From the NCBI GenBank assembly GCA_022661535.1, contig JAKULF010000007.1, forward strand, positions 868,001 to 932,000: DNA of 64,000 nucleotides, read 5' to 3'. Both the position numbers and the translations under genes were made by a program. The notes under the pieces are model-generated. The model made no database searches and was not told the DNA's origin. It saw nothing but the letters and a program-made list of their open reading frames with translations. The stretch's first letter is position 1. Every line of letters begins with the position of its first letter. Origin of the DNA: Eutypa lata (Eukaryota > Ascomycota > Sordariomycetes > Xylariales > Diatrypaceae). This document shows positions 46,279 to 56,434 of this stretch, in pieces.

Positions 46279-47877
46279 CTACACCTTGGGCGTCACATGA
46301 CGTGTCGCTCTGAACATTGTCGGCTCTTCCGACTCTCCACCTGTATTACAGGCGTCCTGATTCTTATATCTGCTCTGTCGCCACGTCTTTCCTCTGACTC
46401 GGCTGACGATGACACAGGCAGTCAAAGACACCCCTACAAAAACAGAAAATATTGTGAAATACCAACCGTAACCCACCGCATCAACAAGGGGTTGGAGAAT
46501 AGCAGTAAAGGCGGCACTGACTCCGCATCTAGCTACCTGGCCCGAGGCATATGCAGTGCTTGATTTATCTGGGAAAATGTCAATGAGCAGTGCGCTAGCG
46601 GTGTGGCTCAGCAGTGTCGAAAACCCGCATATGATGAATTGCAGAATGATCGGGACAGAGGGATGAACCCGGAAATGCACCGTCCAACCGTAGCCAGCAA
46701 CCAAAATAACCTCGGCGAGGATGTACGCTAGACAGTTTCTGTACCTAGCAGCCTCGATGGGGAAGTCTCCTAGAACCAGCTCTTTCTTGTCCTCCTCAGC
46801 CGACACACCATGCTCTCTCCGAGCAATAGCATAGTTCCGGTCTACAAGTTTTCCGGCGATAATCCCTCCAAGTGTCATACCCACCAACCCCGATAGGCAG
46901 GCCAATCCGATGTATAATTCGTTATACCCATAGATCCTGGCGAAGATGACTGGGATCGCCACTTGGAAGTTGGAATAGATGGTGTACGACACGGCAATCA
47001 TCCATAGCACCGCGATGGCATCCTTGTAGAGAAACATACGGAAAGAGACAAATGCATCAGCAACTCGCCACCTGTCGGCTTCAGAGACTCTTAAAATGCC
47101 CCCCTTGGCGCCTCTTGGCTTCTTGCCGCGTCGCAGTACCGACCACCAGGTTCTCCAGATACCAGTAGCAGAAACGCCCCCATTGCCCACGAGAGTACGT
47201 AGCGTCTCGGGGAGCGCAAACCCACCCAGCACGAAACAGACAACAGCAACGATAAGGAGCGCCAGGAAGACCCACTGGGCGCCGCTGGTGCCCAGCGCGA
47301 CACCGCCCCCGATGATGGGACCAACGGCCGAGATGGCATTGCACGTCGACAGCATCGGACCCAGCATAGCCCCGCGCTCGGCGGTGGGCGTGACATCGGC
47401 CGCGACGCCGTAGGCGAGAGCAGGGATAGGAGAGCCGCTGATGCTCTGCACCACGCGGAGCGCCAGCAGCGCAGCGTAGCTATCACGACTCAGAATGAGG
47501 CCGAGGCTCGCGGCAGCATATAGGGCTACCAAAGATAGTAGCACCGGGCGCCGGCCGACGCTGTCGGCGAGGGATGCGAAGAGGGCTGGCGAGAGGGCCT
47601 GCGCGACGGAATACGCTGTTATGGTCAGGTTTATGGCCTGGACCGAGACGCGGAACTGGTTGGCGAGCATGGGGATCAGGGGGAAGTATATTGTTGCCGT
47701 GAGACTGGATAGGACCATCGCGAACCCGAGAAAATAGGTCAGGAACCTCCGAGTCGCGGCCGAGAAGGCCGAGTAGACTTCGTCTTCTTCCGCAGACGTC
47801 ATGTCGACGCTGGAGGGGAGTGCCTTTTCCGACGTCGGTTCTACCGACTCTGGTTCATTCTGTTTTTCGTTTGCCAT
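46279..47877 (-). CDS. MFS transporter, DHA1 (drug:H+ antiporter) type
   Basis: Twelve-TM plasma-membrane exporter of the DHA1 family (Qdr/Aqr/Flr-like), 532 aa, single exon. I start at 47877 (MANEKQNEPESVEPTSEK), which gives the usual acidic cytosolic N-terminus; 50 more in-frame codons upstream lack coding character. Key motifs are motif A ADSVGRRPVLL after TM2, LRVVQSISGSPIPALAYG, TAERGAM and the antiporter motif GPIIGGGVALG in TM5. A long charged central loop (about residues 235-275) and a polar C-terminus complete it. The substrate is not predictable; members export drugs, organic acids, polyamines or small metabolites. It neighbours a Zn2Cys6 regulator 2.5 kb away on the same strand and may serve the adjacent oxidoreductases. 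Confidence 0.92.
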   Translation of the reverse strand: MANEKQNEPESVEPTSEKALPSSVDMTSAEEDEVYSAFSAATRRFLTYFLGFAMVLSSLTATIYFPLIPMLANQFRVSVQAINLTITAYSVAQALSPALFASLADSVGRRPVLLSLVALYAAASLGLILSRDSYAALLALRVVQSISGSPIPALAYGVAADVTPTAERGAMLGPMLSTCNAISAVGPIIGGGVALGTSGAQWVFLALLIVAVVCFVLGGFALPETLRTLVGNGGVSATGIWRTWWSVLRRGKKPRGAKGGILRVSEADRWRVADAFVSFRMFLYKDAIAVLWMIAVSYTIYSNFQVAIPVIFARIYGYNELYIGLACLSGLVGMTLGGIIAGKLVDRNYAIARREHGVSAEEDKKELVLGDFPIEAARYRNCLAYILAEVILVAGYGWTVHFRVHPSVPIILQFIICGFSTLLSHTASALLIDIFPDKSSTAYASGQVARCGVSAAFTAILQPLVDAVGYGWYFTIFSVFVGVSLTACVIVSRVRGKTWRQSRYKNQDACNTGGESEEPTMFRATRHVTPKV

Positions 47878-48330
47878 CTTCGCAACTGGTAGAATCTTAG
47901 GTGTATATTTAGGAAGATGTTGGACTTCCAGATAGACGACCGTAAAGGCGGGGGTTGAACTATCCTGCGGGAAGATGCAGATTTGGAGGCTCCGAGGAAG
48001 AAAACAGTAGTTGCTTTCCTGCTGCACCTCACCTGCCGCGCGATGAATTGCAGTGGAGTTCTGGTTTTAATCTCTTATAGAATCTTATCACCGCATTAGG
48101 CATCCTATCCTTGTTGTATGCAGGATGTCATATTTTCTTCTATTACGTCGCATTGAGCTTCCCTGGGGCGGGGAAGAATGCAAATGTATCCACCAACAGC
48201 TGTTAACTCGCGTGTGTTCTCCCAGGGAATGCAGGTAACGAGACCAACAGTTTATTTGCTACCTAGAGTGGAATATAAGAGCATGCACATGCTTGTAGCG
48301 TCATTTCTAAAGATACTGATAATGAGTACC

Positions 48331-48502
48331 CCTGGACAGGGATCCGTCCGCGTCGCTCCAGTTCGATCATAACGAAAGGTTTCCTGCGTACCTAGATTGC
48401 GCCCATTGTGAGTGCCAGAAGTCCGGCCACGCGCATCGACGATAATCCTCGCCTACGTTCCTGTGATCGAACTGGAGCGATGCGGACGGGTCCCTGTCCA
48501 GG
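48331..48502. repeat. 39-bp inverted repeat with 94-bp spacer
   Basis: The left arm 48331-48369 begins CCTGGACAGGGATCCGTCCG. The right arm 48464-48502 is its reverse complement, with only two differences, both transitions. The arms are GC-rich in an otherwise average region. There is no coding frame across them and no obvious target duplication. They could be the ends of a small element or a regulatory cruciform upstream of the transporter. Confidence 0.85.
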
Positions 48503-49246
48503 CAGCCAGGGATATTCATCCAGGCCCTGCAGGACCTCATTGCCACCGAGCATTGCGTTATCTTTACTCTACGTATATGATAGGTGCCTTTTAGTGGACT
48601 GTCCGCTAACGGATCTTACCTGCAAAGTACACAGTGTTATTCAACTCTTTGGTACTGGGCCTGGATTGACCCTGAGTCCTCTAACTTTTGACCGCTAGTT
48701 ACCTTCGTATGAAGTGAAGTTAAGGCACAAGAGCATGAAGAATCAGAAGAAGCAGATGGAATTGATGGTGGGAAGGTAGTTGATTCTTCTAAGTGTAATT
48801 TGCTAGCAAGCCAAGCAACAGAGGTTGATCTAGTACCCGATACGCGTGACGACCCTACAAGCCACAATTTAATAGGGCTGCGTATTGGTATCTTGACATG
48901 GAGATAGCAGGTTTGACTCCTGCTACGAAATATCGCCCTCGCCCCCTTACGGAGGAACTCTATTGTGGTTGTCGTGGGACGGTCGATCAGCTTGTTTGAC
49001 TGATTTCTTCAGTTTTTAGGGCGGTTTTAGTTCGTTGTTATCTTTCCCGGGTGTTTAGACGATTCCTTAGTCGATCTATAACAGGTCGCGGCCGCCAAAG
49101 CAGCCTTGAATATGGTGGCATAAACAGATAGGCCGGGCTGATCGAATCTGCTTACCTACACGGGCTCGATTCAGACGAGGAGATGTTGCGAAAAGCCACT
49201 GAGACTTATGTAACTCGTATATACTCCTGCTATAACATTAAGAAGA

Positions 49247-49363
49247 TAAAAATTTGAATAAGCTTATGATTATAACTGTGAATATAGAATAATCACAGAT
49301 TATTACCGTCGAACCAAGTATTATTCGACTTGGGACTTTTGACGTGTTGTTTAATTTGGTAAC
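49247..49363. repeat. Dispersed MITE-like repeat, copy 4
   Basis: Direct-orientation partner of 45811-45924. It ends GTTTAATTTGGTAAC, as copy 2 ends (CTGGTAAC). The two copies flank the MFS transporter gene. Divergence between them is moderate, so the insertions are old. Confidence 0.65.
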
Positions 49364-50372
49364 AATTTGCTATTTTGGTATTTTTCATCCATATATTAAC
49401 GCCTTTATCCATTAATAGCTTCCTCTTGACTTGTTGTTATATATAATCCACTATGTTAGCTGAATAGGGGCAGTCGAACCACTTGTAGCAACACTTTTAT
49501 GCTTCTCAAGTCACTCATAGAGGCAAAGTATCGGTCGCATAGTCAAGCGAGCAAGATCAGAATAGTAGACTGACTACCTTGGTATTAGGGATGCAAGAGA
49601 GTTTAGGTCTCAACTCGACATTGAGTTCATAACTACGTTCATGTTAATCCTAAATACTTCATTTGTTGGTAGGTATGTCCTAAGAAGAGTTTCCATCTTC
49701 ATGCTGCATGTCATGACTAATAGCGTCTAAAGGACCTAAAAGGGGGAAATGTGAATGTGTTATTATAGGCTATGAACGCACGACATTGACCATGAAGTTT
49801 TTCCAGGACAACTTATATTGCGTAGAATATATTCGCGCGGAGCACAATATATAGTGTTTACTAAAGACCCTAGTCCTAAGAAGATCGGTGATATTCTAGG
49901 CACCCCACCGTAGCTGCTATTTAGCTTGCCACATACTTTAGCCGTCATAAAAGACACTTTCAGACTAGGTCTCGTTGCAGAAACAACGTGAGAATGAATC
50001 CCCGGGAGTTCTCCTGCTTAGTTAGGTATACAGAGCTTTCCCATACAACTCTCCCTCAATGGATTCGCGCTATGAACCACAATTTGTTCTCTCCAGAAGC
50101 ACAACAAACCATGACTGACTAAACTTCGACTAGAACAGTGGACAAGCCTCGAAGGAGATCAACTTACGATTGTTCCATGGCTGTCCATAACTTTTAGATG
50201 TCACTCTATGATATCAAGTTGATGGCGAGCGCTTATACAAATATGGTGATGGTCTCGAGTCCCCAAAAGATGGTATGCTATGTCAGGCTACACGGAGCTC
50301 TTGCGCCTGACGGATATATCTCCTGTATGCATGGCTTGGGGGGAGATTAGACTGACCAGCCCCAGCTCCATC

Positions 50373-52771
50373 TCATTCAGGGCCGCAGAATCGGAAAAGG
50401 CTATCGAAAAACGCCATGTCTACACCTTGTAGGTCTTGTTCATCCCGCAAATCCAACATAGGGTCAAACCCCTGTGCATCTGGCACTGCAGGACCATCAA
50501 AACTGAAGGCGTCGGAATGGTTTACTAGCCAATTAAATGACTGGTTCTCTGGAATTGTTTCATCTTGTTCTTGTTCCCCAGGCTGTTCAGACAGGGGCGG
50601 GGAGACGAGCGAGTCGAAACCCAGCGTCGTCGGCCCAATATCAGGCCCGGCAGGCATAGGCGCCGTCGCCGTATCCGACCTAGAGATGCCATCGCGCTCA
50701 ATCTTAATGGTCCCAATATGCGGAATGTAGATTCGTAATACGGCACCGCCATCGCTTATCTTGCCATTACACTCCAGCTCCTCCTCATGAGCGTTCTGTG
50801 ACGAATCAGTTCTATAACTACCGCCCATCGCAGCGTCGGCCTCGATGGCGAGCAGATGTCGAGTAATGCGAGCAATCTTTGCGGCGATCCTATCAGAGCT
50901 TGTGCGGATTATGTGTTCCATGGTCTCGAGAACGCGCTCCATCATGCCGCGGTCACTGGGGCGTTGGTGCGAGAGAAAGCTAAGAAATGTGCCATTCCCA
51001 CCGGCGTCGGCCTTTTCCTGGCGGCGCGCATCGATATGTGCCAGACATAATGCCGTGCTCGCAATGAAGGCGAGGAAGTCGACACCGCGGCAGAAGGAAC
51101 CAAAGTTCTGGGAGCTGCGGAACGGTATAAAACGTGATAGCAACTCGCGACTGGCCATGATGGCGGTAATCTTGCTGTAGACGTATTTGGGGTCGGTCGA
51201 GGGATGCAGGAGATATGGAATGTGTAAACGCGCTAGCATGTGGTAGTGTGCGAATTGGTTCATGAGGCGGATAGTGTCGTGGAGAGCCTCTAGGTCATCG
51301 CTGGCCCTTGTCGAGAGATCGGGCGCCAACCACCACTGGGGTGGCATCGAAGCCGCGGCATCCACCAGCAACTTGTCGATCTCTTGCCTGACCGTGAGGT
51401 TGTGCATGTCGGCGTAATTGCGTTGTGTGATTCGTCCGCCGACAGCGCAGTCCATTCTTTCCATGCGTTCCATGGGGCTGCAGCCTTCCAGTATCTTCGC
51501 ATCGGCGAAGCCGTTATCTGGTGTCGCTTGCGGCAGTCCTAGCATCAGCGAGAGGTAGCGGTCGCACTGGATGACGCGGAACCACATGATATCTGGGTCG
51601 ATGCGAGTTCTGGTCTCGGGCTCTAGGGTCTTCGACAGCGACGAGTTGGCAGCCCTGTCTAGGCCAAGCATCTGTGCGATTACCACTGCGCGGCGTATGC
51701 TCAGGTATGCGCGGCGCAGGTTTCCCTCATTGTTCTGGTACATGGTCTCCATCATGATGCACTCGATACATTCTATCGTGGCGACGAGCTCGTCATTGCT
51801 AATTACGAGCCGACTCGCCGTCTCCACCGCGCGGTGCATGATATCACGGTAGGGGGTGTGCAGTCCGCTAAGCTCTTGGACTTTGGCGGGCGGAAACCCC
51901 TGAAGGTATATGCCTAGAATGAGAAGTTTCCGCGAGATCAAGACTGGATGCGACCCTAATGGGGGAACCTGCAGCATGTCCTTTGCAGAGGGTCTTTCCT
52001 GGCCCATGATTCTCGAGTACGGCATGCATATTACTCCGTGGAAAAGCCCTGAAGTACCGACACCTCGGCTCACTATTATTTCTAGGTCATGCTGGCTAGG
52101 CCAAGCTGCTAGAAGAGTTCGCGAGAGTTCATCATATCTGCCAGCATTCCGTGTGTCTTGGCCCGTGGTGATGGTATTGGCTATTAGAGATGGCCTTAGC
52201 AGAGGCTTTAATCGAGTAAGCTTTCAACTATGCTATGAATGGGATATCCTGGTGCCAAAAGGAACAGGCAAGAAAGAAAGTAGTAGTGGAAAACACGCAC
52301 CGCTGTCTCTTGGCTATGCCAATTAAGGCCTGTGGAACTACCAGCCTCCCCCAAGGCCATCGCCGGACCGTCGGAGCCAGAGCCGCTATCTCGGCCGGTC
52401 GAACATTGGTTCCCTGCTCGCGCATCTAGTGCTATGTTTTGGAGCACCCCGGGCGAAATTTCCTTGCGCTGACCTTGAATAGTGTCCGTAATGAGTTGTC
52501 CGACCAGCTCCTCTACTCGGCCGAGCCTATCACCCAGCTGCCTTCGATTGCTCGCGGTGTCTTCCGGGTACTCTTGACTAATACATGGAACACCGCGGCG
52601 TTTGCACCCGTGGCAGACAGTGTCGGTCGATGCGGAAAATGTGCATTTGGTCTTTTTTCGCTTACACTCCCAGCAGCTTTGCGTGCCTTTGCGTACTTTC
52701 CTTCTCTTAGGTTCGTTTCTCACCCCCATTGTTGCCGGCGACTCCCGGCTTTGAGTGCTTTTGTCTGCCAT
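50373..52771 (-). CDS. Zn2Cys6 transcription factor
   Basis: Fungal-specific nuclear regulator. The Met at 52771 gives MADKSTQSRESP. The zinc cluster is at residues 33-63: Cys33, 36, 43, 53, 56 and 63 (CX2CX6CX9CX2CX6C), preceded by basic PKRRKVRKG. Exon 1 is 52771-52301 with a GTGCGT donor. Two acceptors keep the frame, at 52206 or 52221, so exon 2 starts at 52205 or 52220 and the protein is 767 or 772 aa. The second part matches the middle-homology (fungal_trans) region: LAAWPSQHDLEIIV, ISNDELVATIECIECIMMET, GNLRRAYLSIRRAVVIAQML and MWFRVIQCDRYLSLMLGLPQ. The C-terminus is acidic/Pro-Gln rich and fits an activation domain. It lies between an MFS exporter and an NmrA-like reductase, all on the minus strand, so it may be their pathway-specific regulator. 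Confidence 0.88.
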
Positions 52772-53443
52772 ACTAGACGTAAGGGTATATAAGGAACTCG
52801 CCTTTATGTTTCTGGATATTTTCACACGCCCGTAACCAACGGCTATGAAGGATAGGAGTCAAAAACCATCCCGGTAGTTCGCTGCTACGGTAGCCCCGCT
52901 ACTGGGCCGCATTTAACTCTGATTCGTCAGTATCTCCGCCGTGTTCGGCGGTCCAGCTCCCCGCCCCAAGGACTTTGCTTCGGATCAACGAATGCTTCTC
53001 GGGCGAGGCATTCGAATAGGTAGGTACCTAGGAAGTGTTCTAGCCATCATTTACCTGTTCCATTTTTGCTATAGATACAACATCTATCCGCAGGTCATTA
53101 CTATTAGGTTTAACCGCAAGCTATTGCTGGTTTGACTTTAAAGGATATTTTCTTCCCTGTCGGCCTGTGGAAAGCAACTGAGCGAGTATCACTGCAATAA
53201 GCTTCAGCTATAGTAAATCATCCGTTAAAAAAATATTACATGTTGTTCTATTGTTATTGGCTGGGCCCGTTTGAATACTATTTGTCCGTATAGCATAATG
53301 GCTTTAAACAACACCAAGTACTGGCTCGTATTTGAAACGCAAGTCATCTTCTTATTGCACAGCTTTCTTATATAACCTTTAAACTATCTTGAGCTAATGT
53401 TTCCAGAGCATATCCTTGTTCTCCATCAGTCATACTTCGAGCT
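52772..53443. other. Intergenic, 0.67 kb, promoter of the Zn2Cys6 gene
   Basis: Region between the NmrA-like gene stop and the regulator ATG, both on the minus strand. AT-rich, with nothing recognised. Confidence 0.5.
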
Positions 53444-54710
53444 TTACGGCTTGTCACGCCACGTATCAGCCAAGAATTCTTCAGCTCGAGTCATCGTGTA
53501 ATCCGGCAGTAGCCTATTCCACTCATCTGAGACGCTGAAAGCCCCAGAAGACATGCCCAAGAGCACGCCAGCAACAAAACCCGCGGCTAGTGCGCTGACC
53601 TGCTCGGCTGGGATAGCGGGATGGTCAGGCTTGGGGAGCCAGGCGGTCTTCACCAGTCCGGCCTTGAGGTCTTCGGCTTTCACCTTCTCGATGGCGAACG
53701 GGCCGCCTTGTTCCCGCGTATTAGTACAGACTCTACTCTTCATTGAGGATAAGGATATGCATTTTATAACACATACCGCGAACCTTCTCTCCAACAGCAA
53801 GCAGTTGCTCCACCGTCAGTTCGTCGCCTCTGATGCCCCCCACAACAGGCCACACGCCTTCATATTCCACTGCTTTAGCCACGATATTGCAGAAGTCCCG
53901 TACCGTGATGAGGCTGATTCGAGAACTTTCTCCGCCTTCGAGCACAATAGCCCGGCGGTTGTTGAAATCAAACTGGTTCTGAAATGGGTGGACATGCTTC
54001 GACGTCTTGTGTGGTGCTGTATAGTAATTCACAAACATTCCAGGTTGGAAGAGGCAATACTCGAGGACCTTTAACGAAGTGTCAGCAAAGCTGCCGTTGG
54101 AAACTCCTCACACTTTGTGACCCACCTTTCCGTTCTTATTCAGCTCTTGGAGATACTCGCGAATCTCGCCCTTGCCGGCATACCAGGGCATGTAATCGAA
54201 GCCTGACCTAGAAGTACTCAATGGTTGAAACTGGCCAGTAGTTTGGTATGTATTAATTGACTTACGTGGCCCATTCGCTAGGGGCATAACGCTTCACGCC
54301 AGCCTTGACCGCAGCATCAATGAGATTCTTCTGGGCAGGGTTGCCAGGATCCGACTGTGGGGTGATGAAGCAGAGAAGAGTGTGAACACCCTGAAGGGCT
54401 TGTACTAGCCCTTCTATGTCTTCATAGTTTGCCTTGACCCAAGTTACTCCTAGCGTATACTCGTCGGCGGCAACATCCTGCGTGTATTAGTTGGGCGGTG
54501 TGGCAGAGTCAGACGGGAATGAATGCATATGGGCGAACCTTTCTAGATAGGAGGACAATCTCGTGCTTCTTAGTCGTAATGAGGACGTCAAGAATCTCCT
54601 GGGCAACATCTACAATACAGTAATTATTATGAGGACATCCATCGCCATAGATGTAAAGAGTTAGTTAGAAACGTACTGCCCGTGCCGCCGGCAATCGCGA
54701 TCTTCACCAT
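53444..54710 (-). CDS. NmrA-like / isoflavone-reductase-like NAD(P)-binding protein
   Basis: Atypical short-chain dehydrogenase of the NmrA/isoflavone-reductase group. Six exons: 54710-54677, 54609-54539, 54477-54266, 54207-54126, 54068-53777 and 53706-53444. All introns have GT..AG ends and keep the frame; 317 aa. N-terminal Rossmann motif MVKIAIAGGTGNVAQEILDV, then LCFITPQSDPGNPAQKNLID, KRYAPSEWATSGFDYMPWY and GKGEIREYL. The last two correspond to the region holding the conserved Lys of reductases. VLEYCLFQPGMFVNYY and FDFNNRRAIVLEGG follow, typical of fungal members. Some family members are redox sensors (NmrA itself), others reduce aromatic or quinone substrates. Location next to a regulator, an exporter and a secreted flavin oxidase favours a metabolic role. 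The high intron count is unusual for this window. Confidence 0.88.
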
Positions 54711-55407
54711 TTTCTTTTTTCGGCCAGACAGCTGTTCCGAGTATTTTGAATGTTAAAATATAGATCCACCAGTGGCTGAAGGAAATTTTGAATTAAGCAT
54801 GTGCTTTGAACGATAAATGGGTGAAAACAAGAACTACTTATAACTTCGGAAGGGGCGTCGTACATTCGGTAAGCCGGTGCCCGATGCTTCCGCCGAAACA
54901 CGGACATTTGGCAGCGCTAGCCTTCGGCACCGTAGCAGTTCCATAAGACTTCGTAATGCGCTTGATTGTCATTTTTCAAGTATGATCGTAATGCATCCCG
55001 ATGTCCGTGGGTGGTAGGACCGGACGCAGGATATTTTCGCCAATAGCAAGGATGTCCACAAGCCCTGATTGTAGGTAAATATAGGTGGAATGCCTTTATG
55101 TCTTCGTTAGTGATATCAAGACAGCGCATATAGAGAAGGCCGGGCGTTCACTTTTTGGGTACAGTAAAGAGATTCCACCTGTTATGTAAGCCAGCATGGT
55201 CGGTCGATTGCTATACTATCTGCAATGGTGACCGATAAAGAATTCGTCACAAATAAATAATATCACAACGTAAAAAGGGTTTCACGGGAACCGCAGGCTA
55301 GCAGTCTCTGCAAAAGTCAGCATGAGCATTCTCCCATGATATTAGACAAGGCTCTTGCTATTCCGCGGGTTTTATTGCACTCACACGAGACATTTTATCA
55401 CCGAGTG

Positions 55408-55488
55408 GGTGTTTTATAGGATGTTAATCGAGCAAAAGGAGTAAAACTATTAACATCCCGAGTTCAACTTCTCAGCGAGATAAAACAC
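55408..55488. repeat. Interrupted inverted repeat
   Basis: GTGTTTTAT (55409-55417) pairs with ATAAAACAC (55480-55488), and GGATGTTAAT (55419-55428) pairs with ATTAACATCC (55449-55458). The right side has about 20 extra bases between the two blocks. It may be a damaged foldback element. Confidence 0.55.
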
Positions 55489-56344
55489 TTATTTGTCTCT
55501 CTTAATAAGCTATTCGACACAGATTACTCTACTTTCCAGCAAAATTTAAATTGTGACCTCTGCGAACATGAAAGAAAGCACCGATGCATATGATTGCGCA
55601 GAGATCCTCAAGCTAATGTTCAGTTGCGCACTTTTCAACCCCTCCCACTCAGCTTAGGCCTTCGCCTTTTCCAGTGCCCATTGTGATATACATTGAAATA
55701 TCAGAATAGGGTGTCCCGAGACGTTAACAACAATGATTTGTCTTAAAACTCGGTTAAAGCTTGCACTATATGTAGTGATAATCACGGGTTGTACATAGAT
55801 AGTCATCTGACAACCACGACAGTAGCTCTTCTCAATCATACATATATAACATCTCGACCTATAGAAAACGGGTGTCTAGGAAACAATATTCCATTCGGAG
55901 TAGGAACCCCCCTCCCCGCCGCCAAAGAGAATTGAAGTTCATGTTGGTTTCCATACCGCCCTTAGAGTTCCATGTCTAGGAGATATTTACGGTGTGAATA
56001 CTGTGAAATCTCGATGACTTGCTAGAGCTTGAATGTAGTGTTCTAAGAATGCCACCTAATGTGCCGCTAATGCTGAATAATCATGCTATTTCTTAGTCTG
56101 CTATATAGTTGGATGCAACCATCTCTACCTATTCTACGTTTTACTTCCGGGGTTGCCGGGTTCATTCTTCACTAGCGCCCGCGAATGGTCTATAAATTCG
56201 GCAGGTTGCTTACTGAGACCCCTACACTTACATAGTATGCAAGCCCACCGCACATCATAGGTAGTCAACGAAAAGCAACGTGAGGGGTGATTTATGACGT
56301 TACCAAATACTAGATGAGAATCGAGAATATGTGATGGACAAGGT

Positions 56345-56352
56345 TATATAAA
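56345..56352 (+). promoter_or_regulatory. TATA box of the second BBE oxidase gene
   Basis: TATATAAA lies 83 bp upstream of the ATG at 56435, a normal spacing for a short fungal leader. Confidence 0.55.
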
Positions 56353-56434
56353 TTTTATAGCCCAGACTATTCGGCCATATGAAAAAGGATTGGAGGTGCT
56401 ACCCCTCATCATAGCTGTTCAAGTATCACGGTGA

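Larger units (their letters stand above)
47878..50372. other. Intergenic, 2.5 kb, with an inverted repeat and a dispersed repeat
   Basis: It separates the transporter (start side) from the regulator (stop side). A 39-bp inverted repeat lies about 450 bp upstream of the transporter ATG, and repeat copy 4 is at 49247-49363. The segment 48878-48945 ends in a tRNA-like T-arm but does not fold into a tRNA. No supported gene. Confidence 0.5.
54711..56434. other. Divergent intergenic region between NmrA-like and BBE oxidase genes
   Basis: Region of 1.7 kb with no supported gene. It holds an interrupted inverted repeat at 55408-55488 and a TATA box close to the oxidase. It is the shared upstream space of two genes that may be co-regulated. 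Confidence 0.5.

Noticed and set aside
48878..48945. Possible tRNA gene (T-arm-like GCAGG TTTGACT CCTGC)
   Set aside because: Only the T-arm resembles a tRNA. No acceptor-stem partner, D-arm or anticodon arm of correct spacing could be paired.
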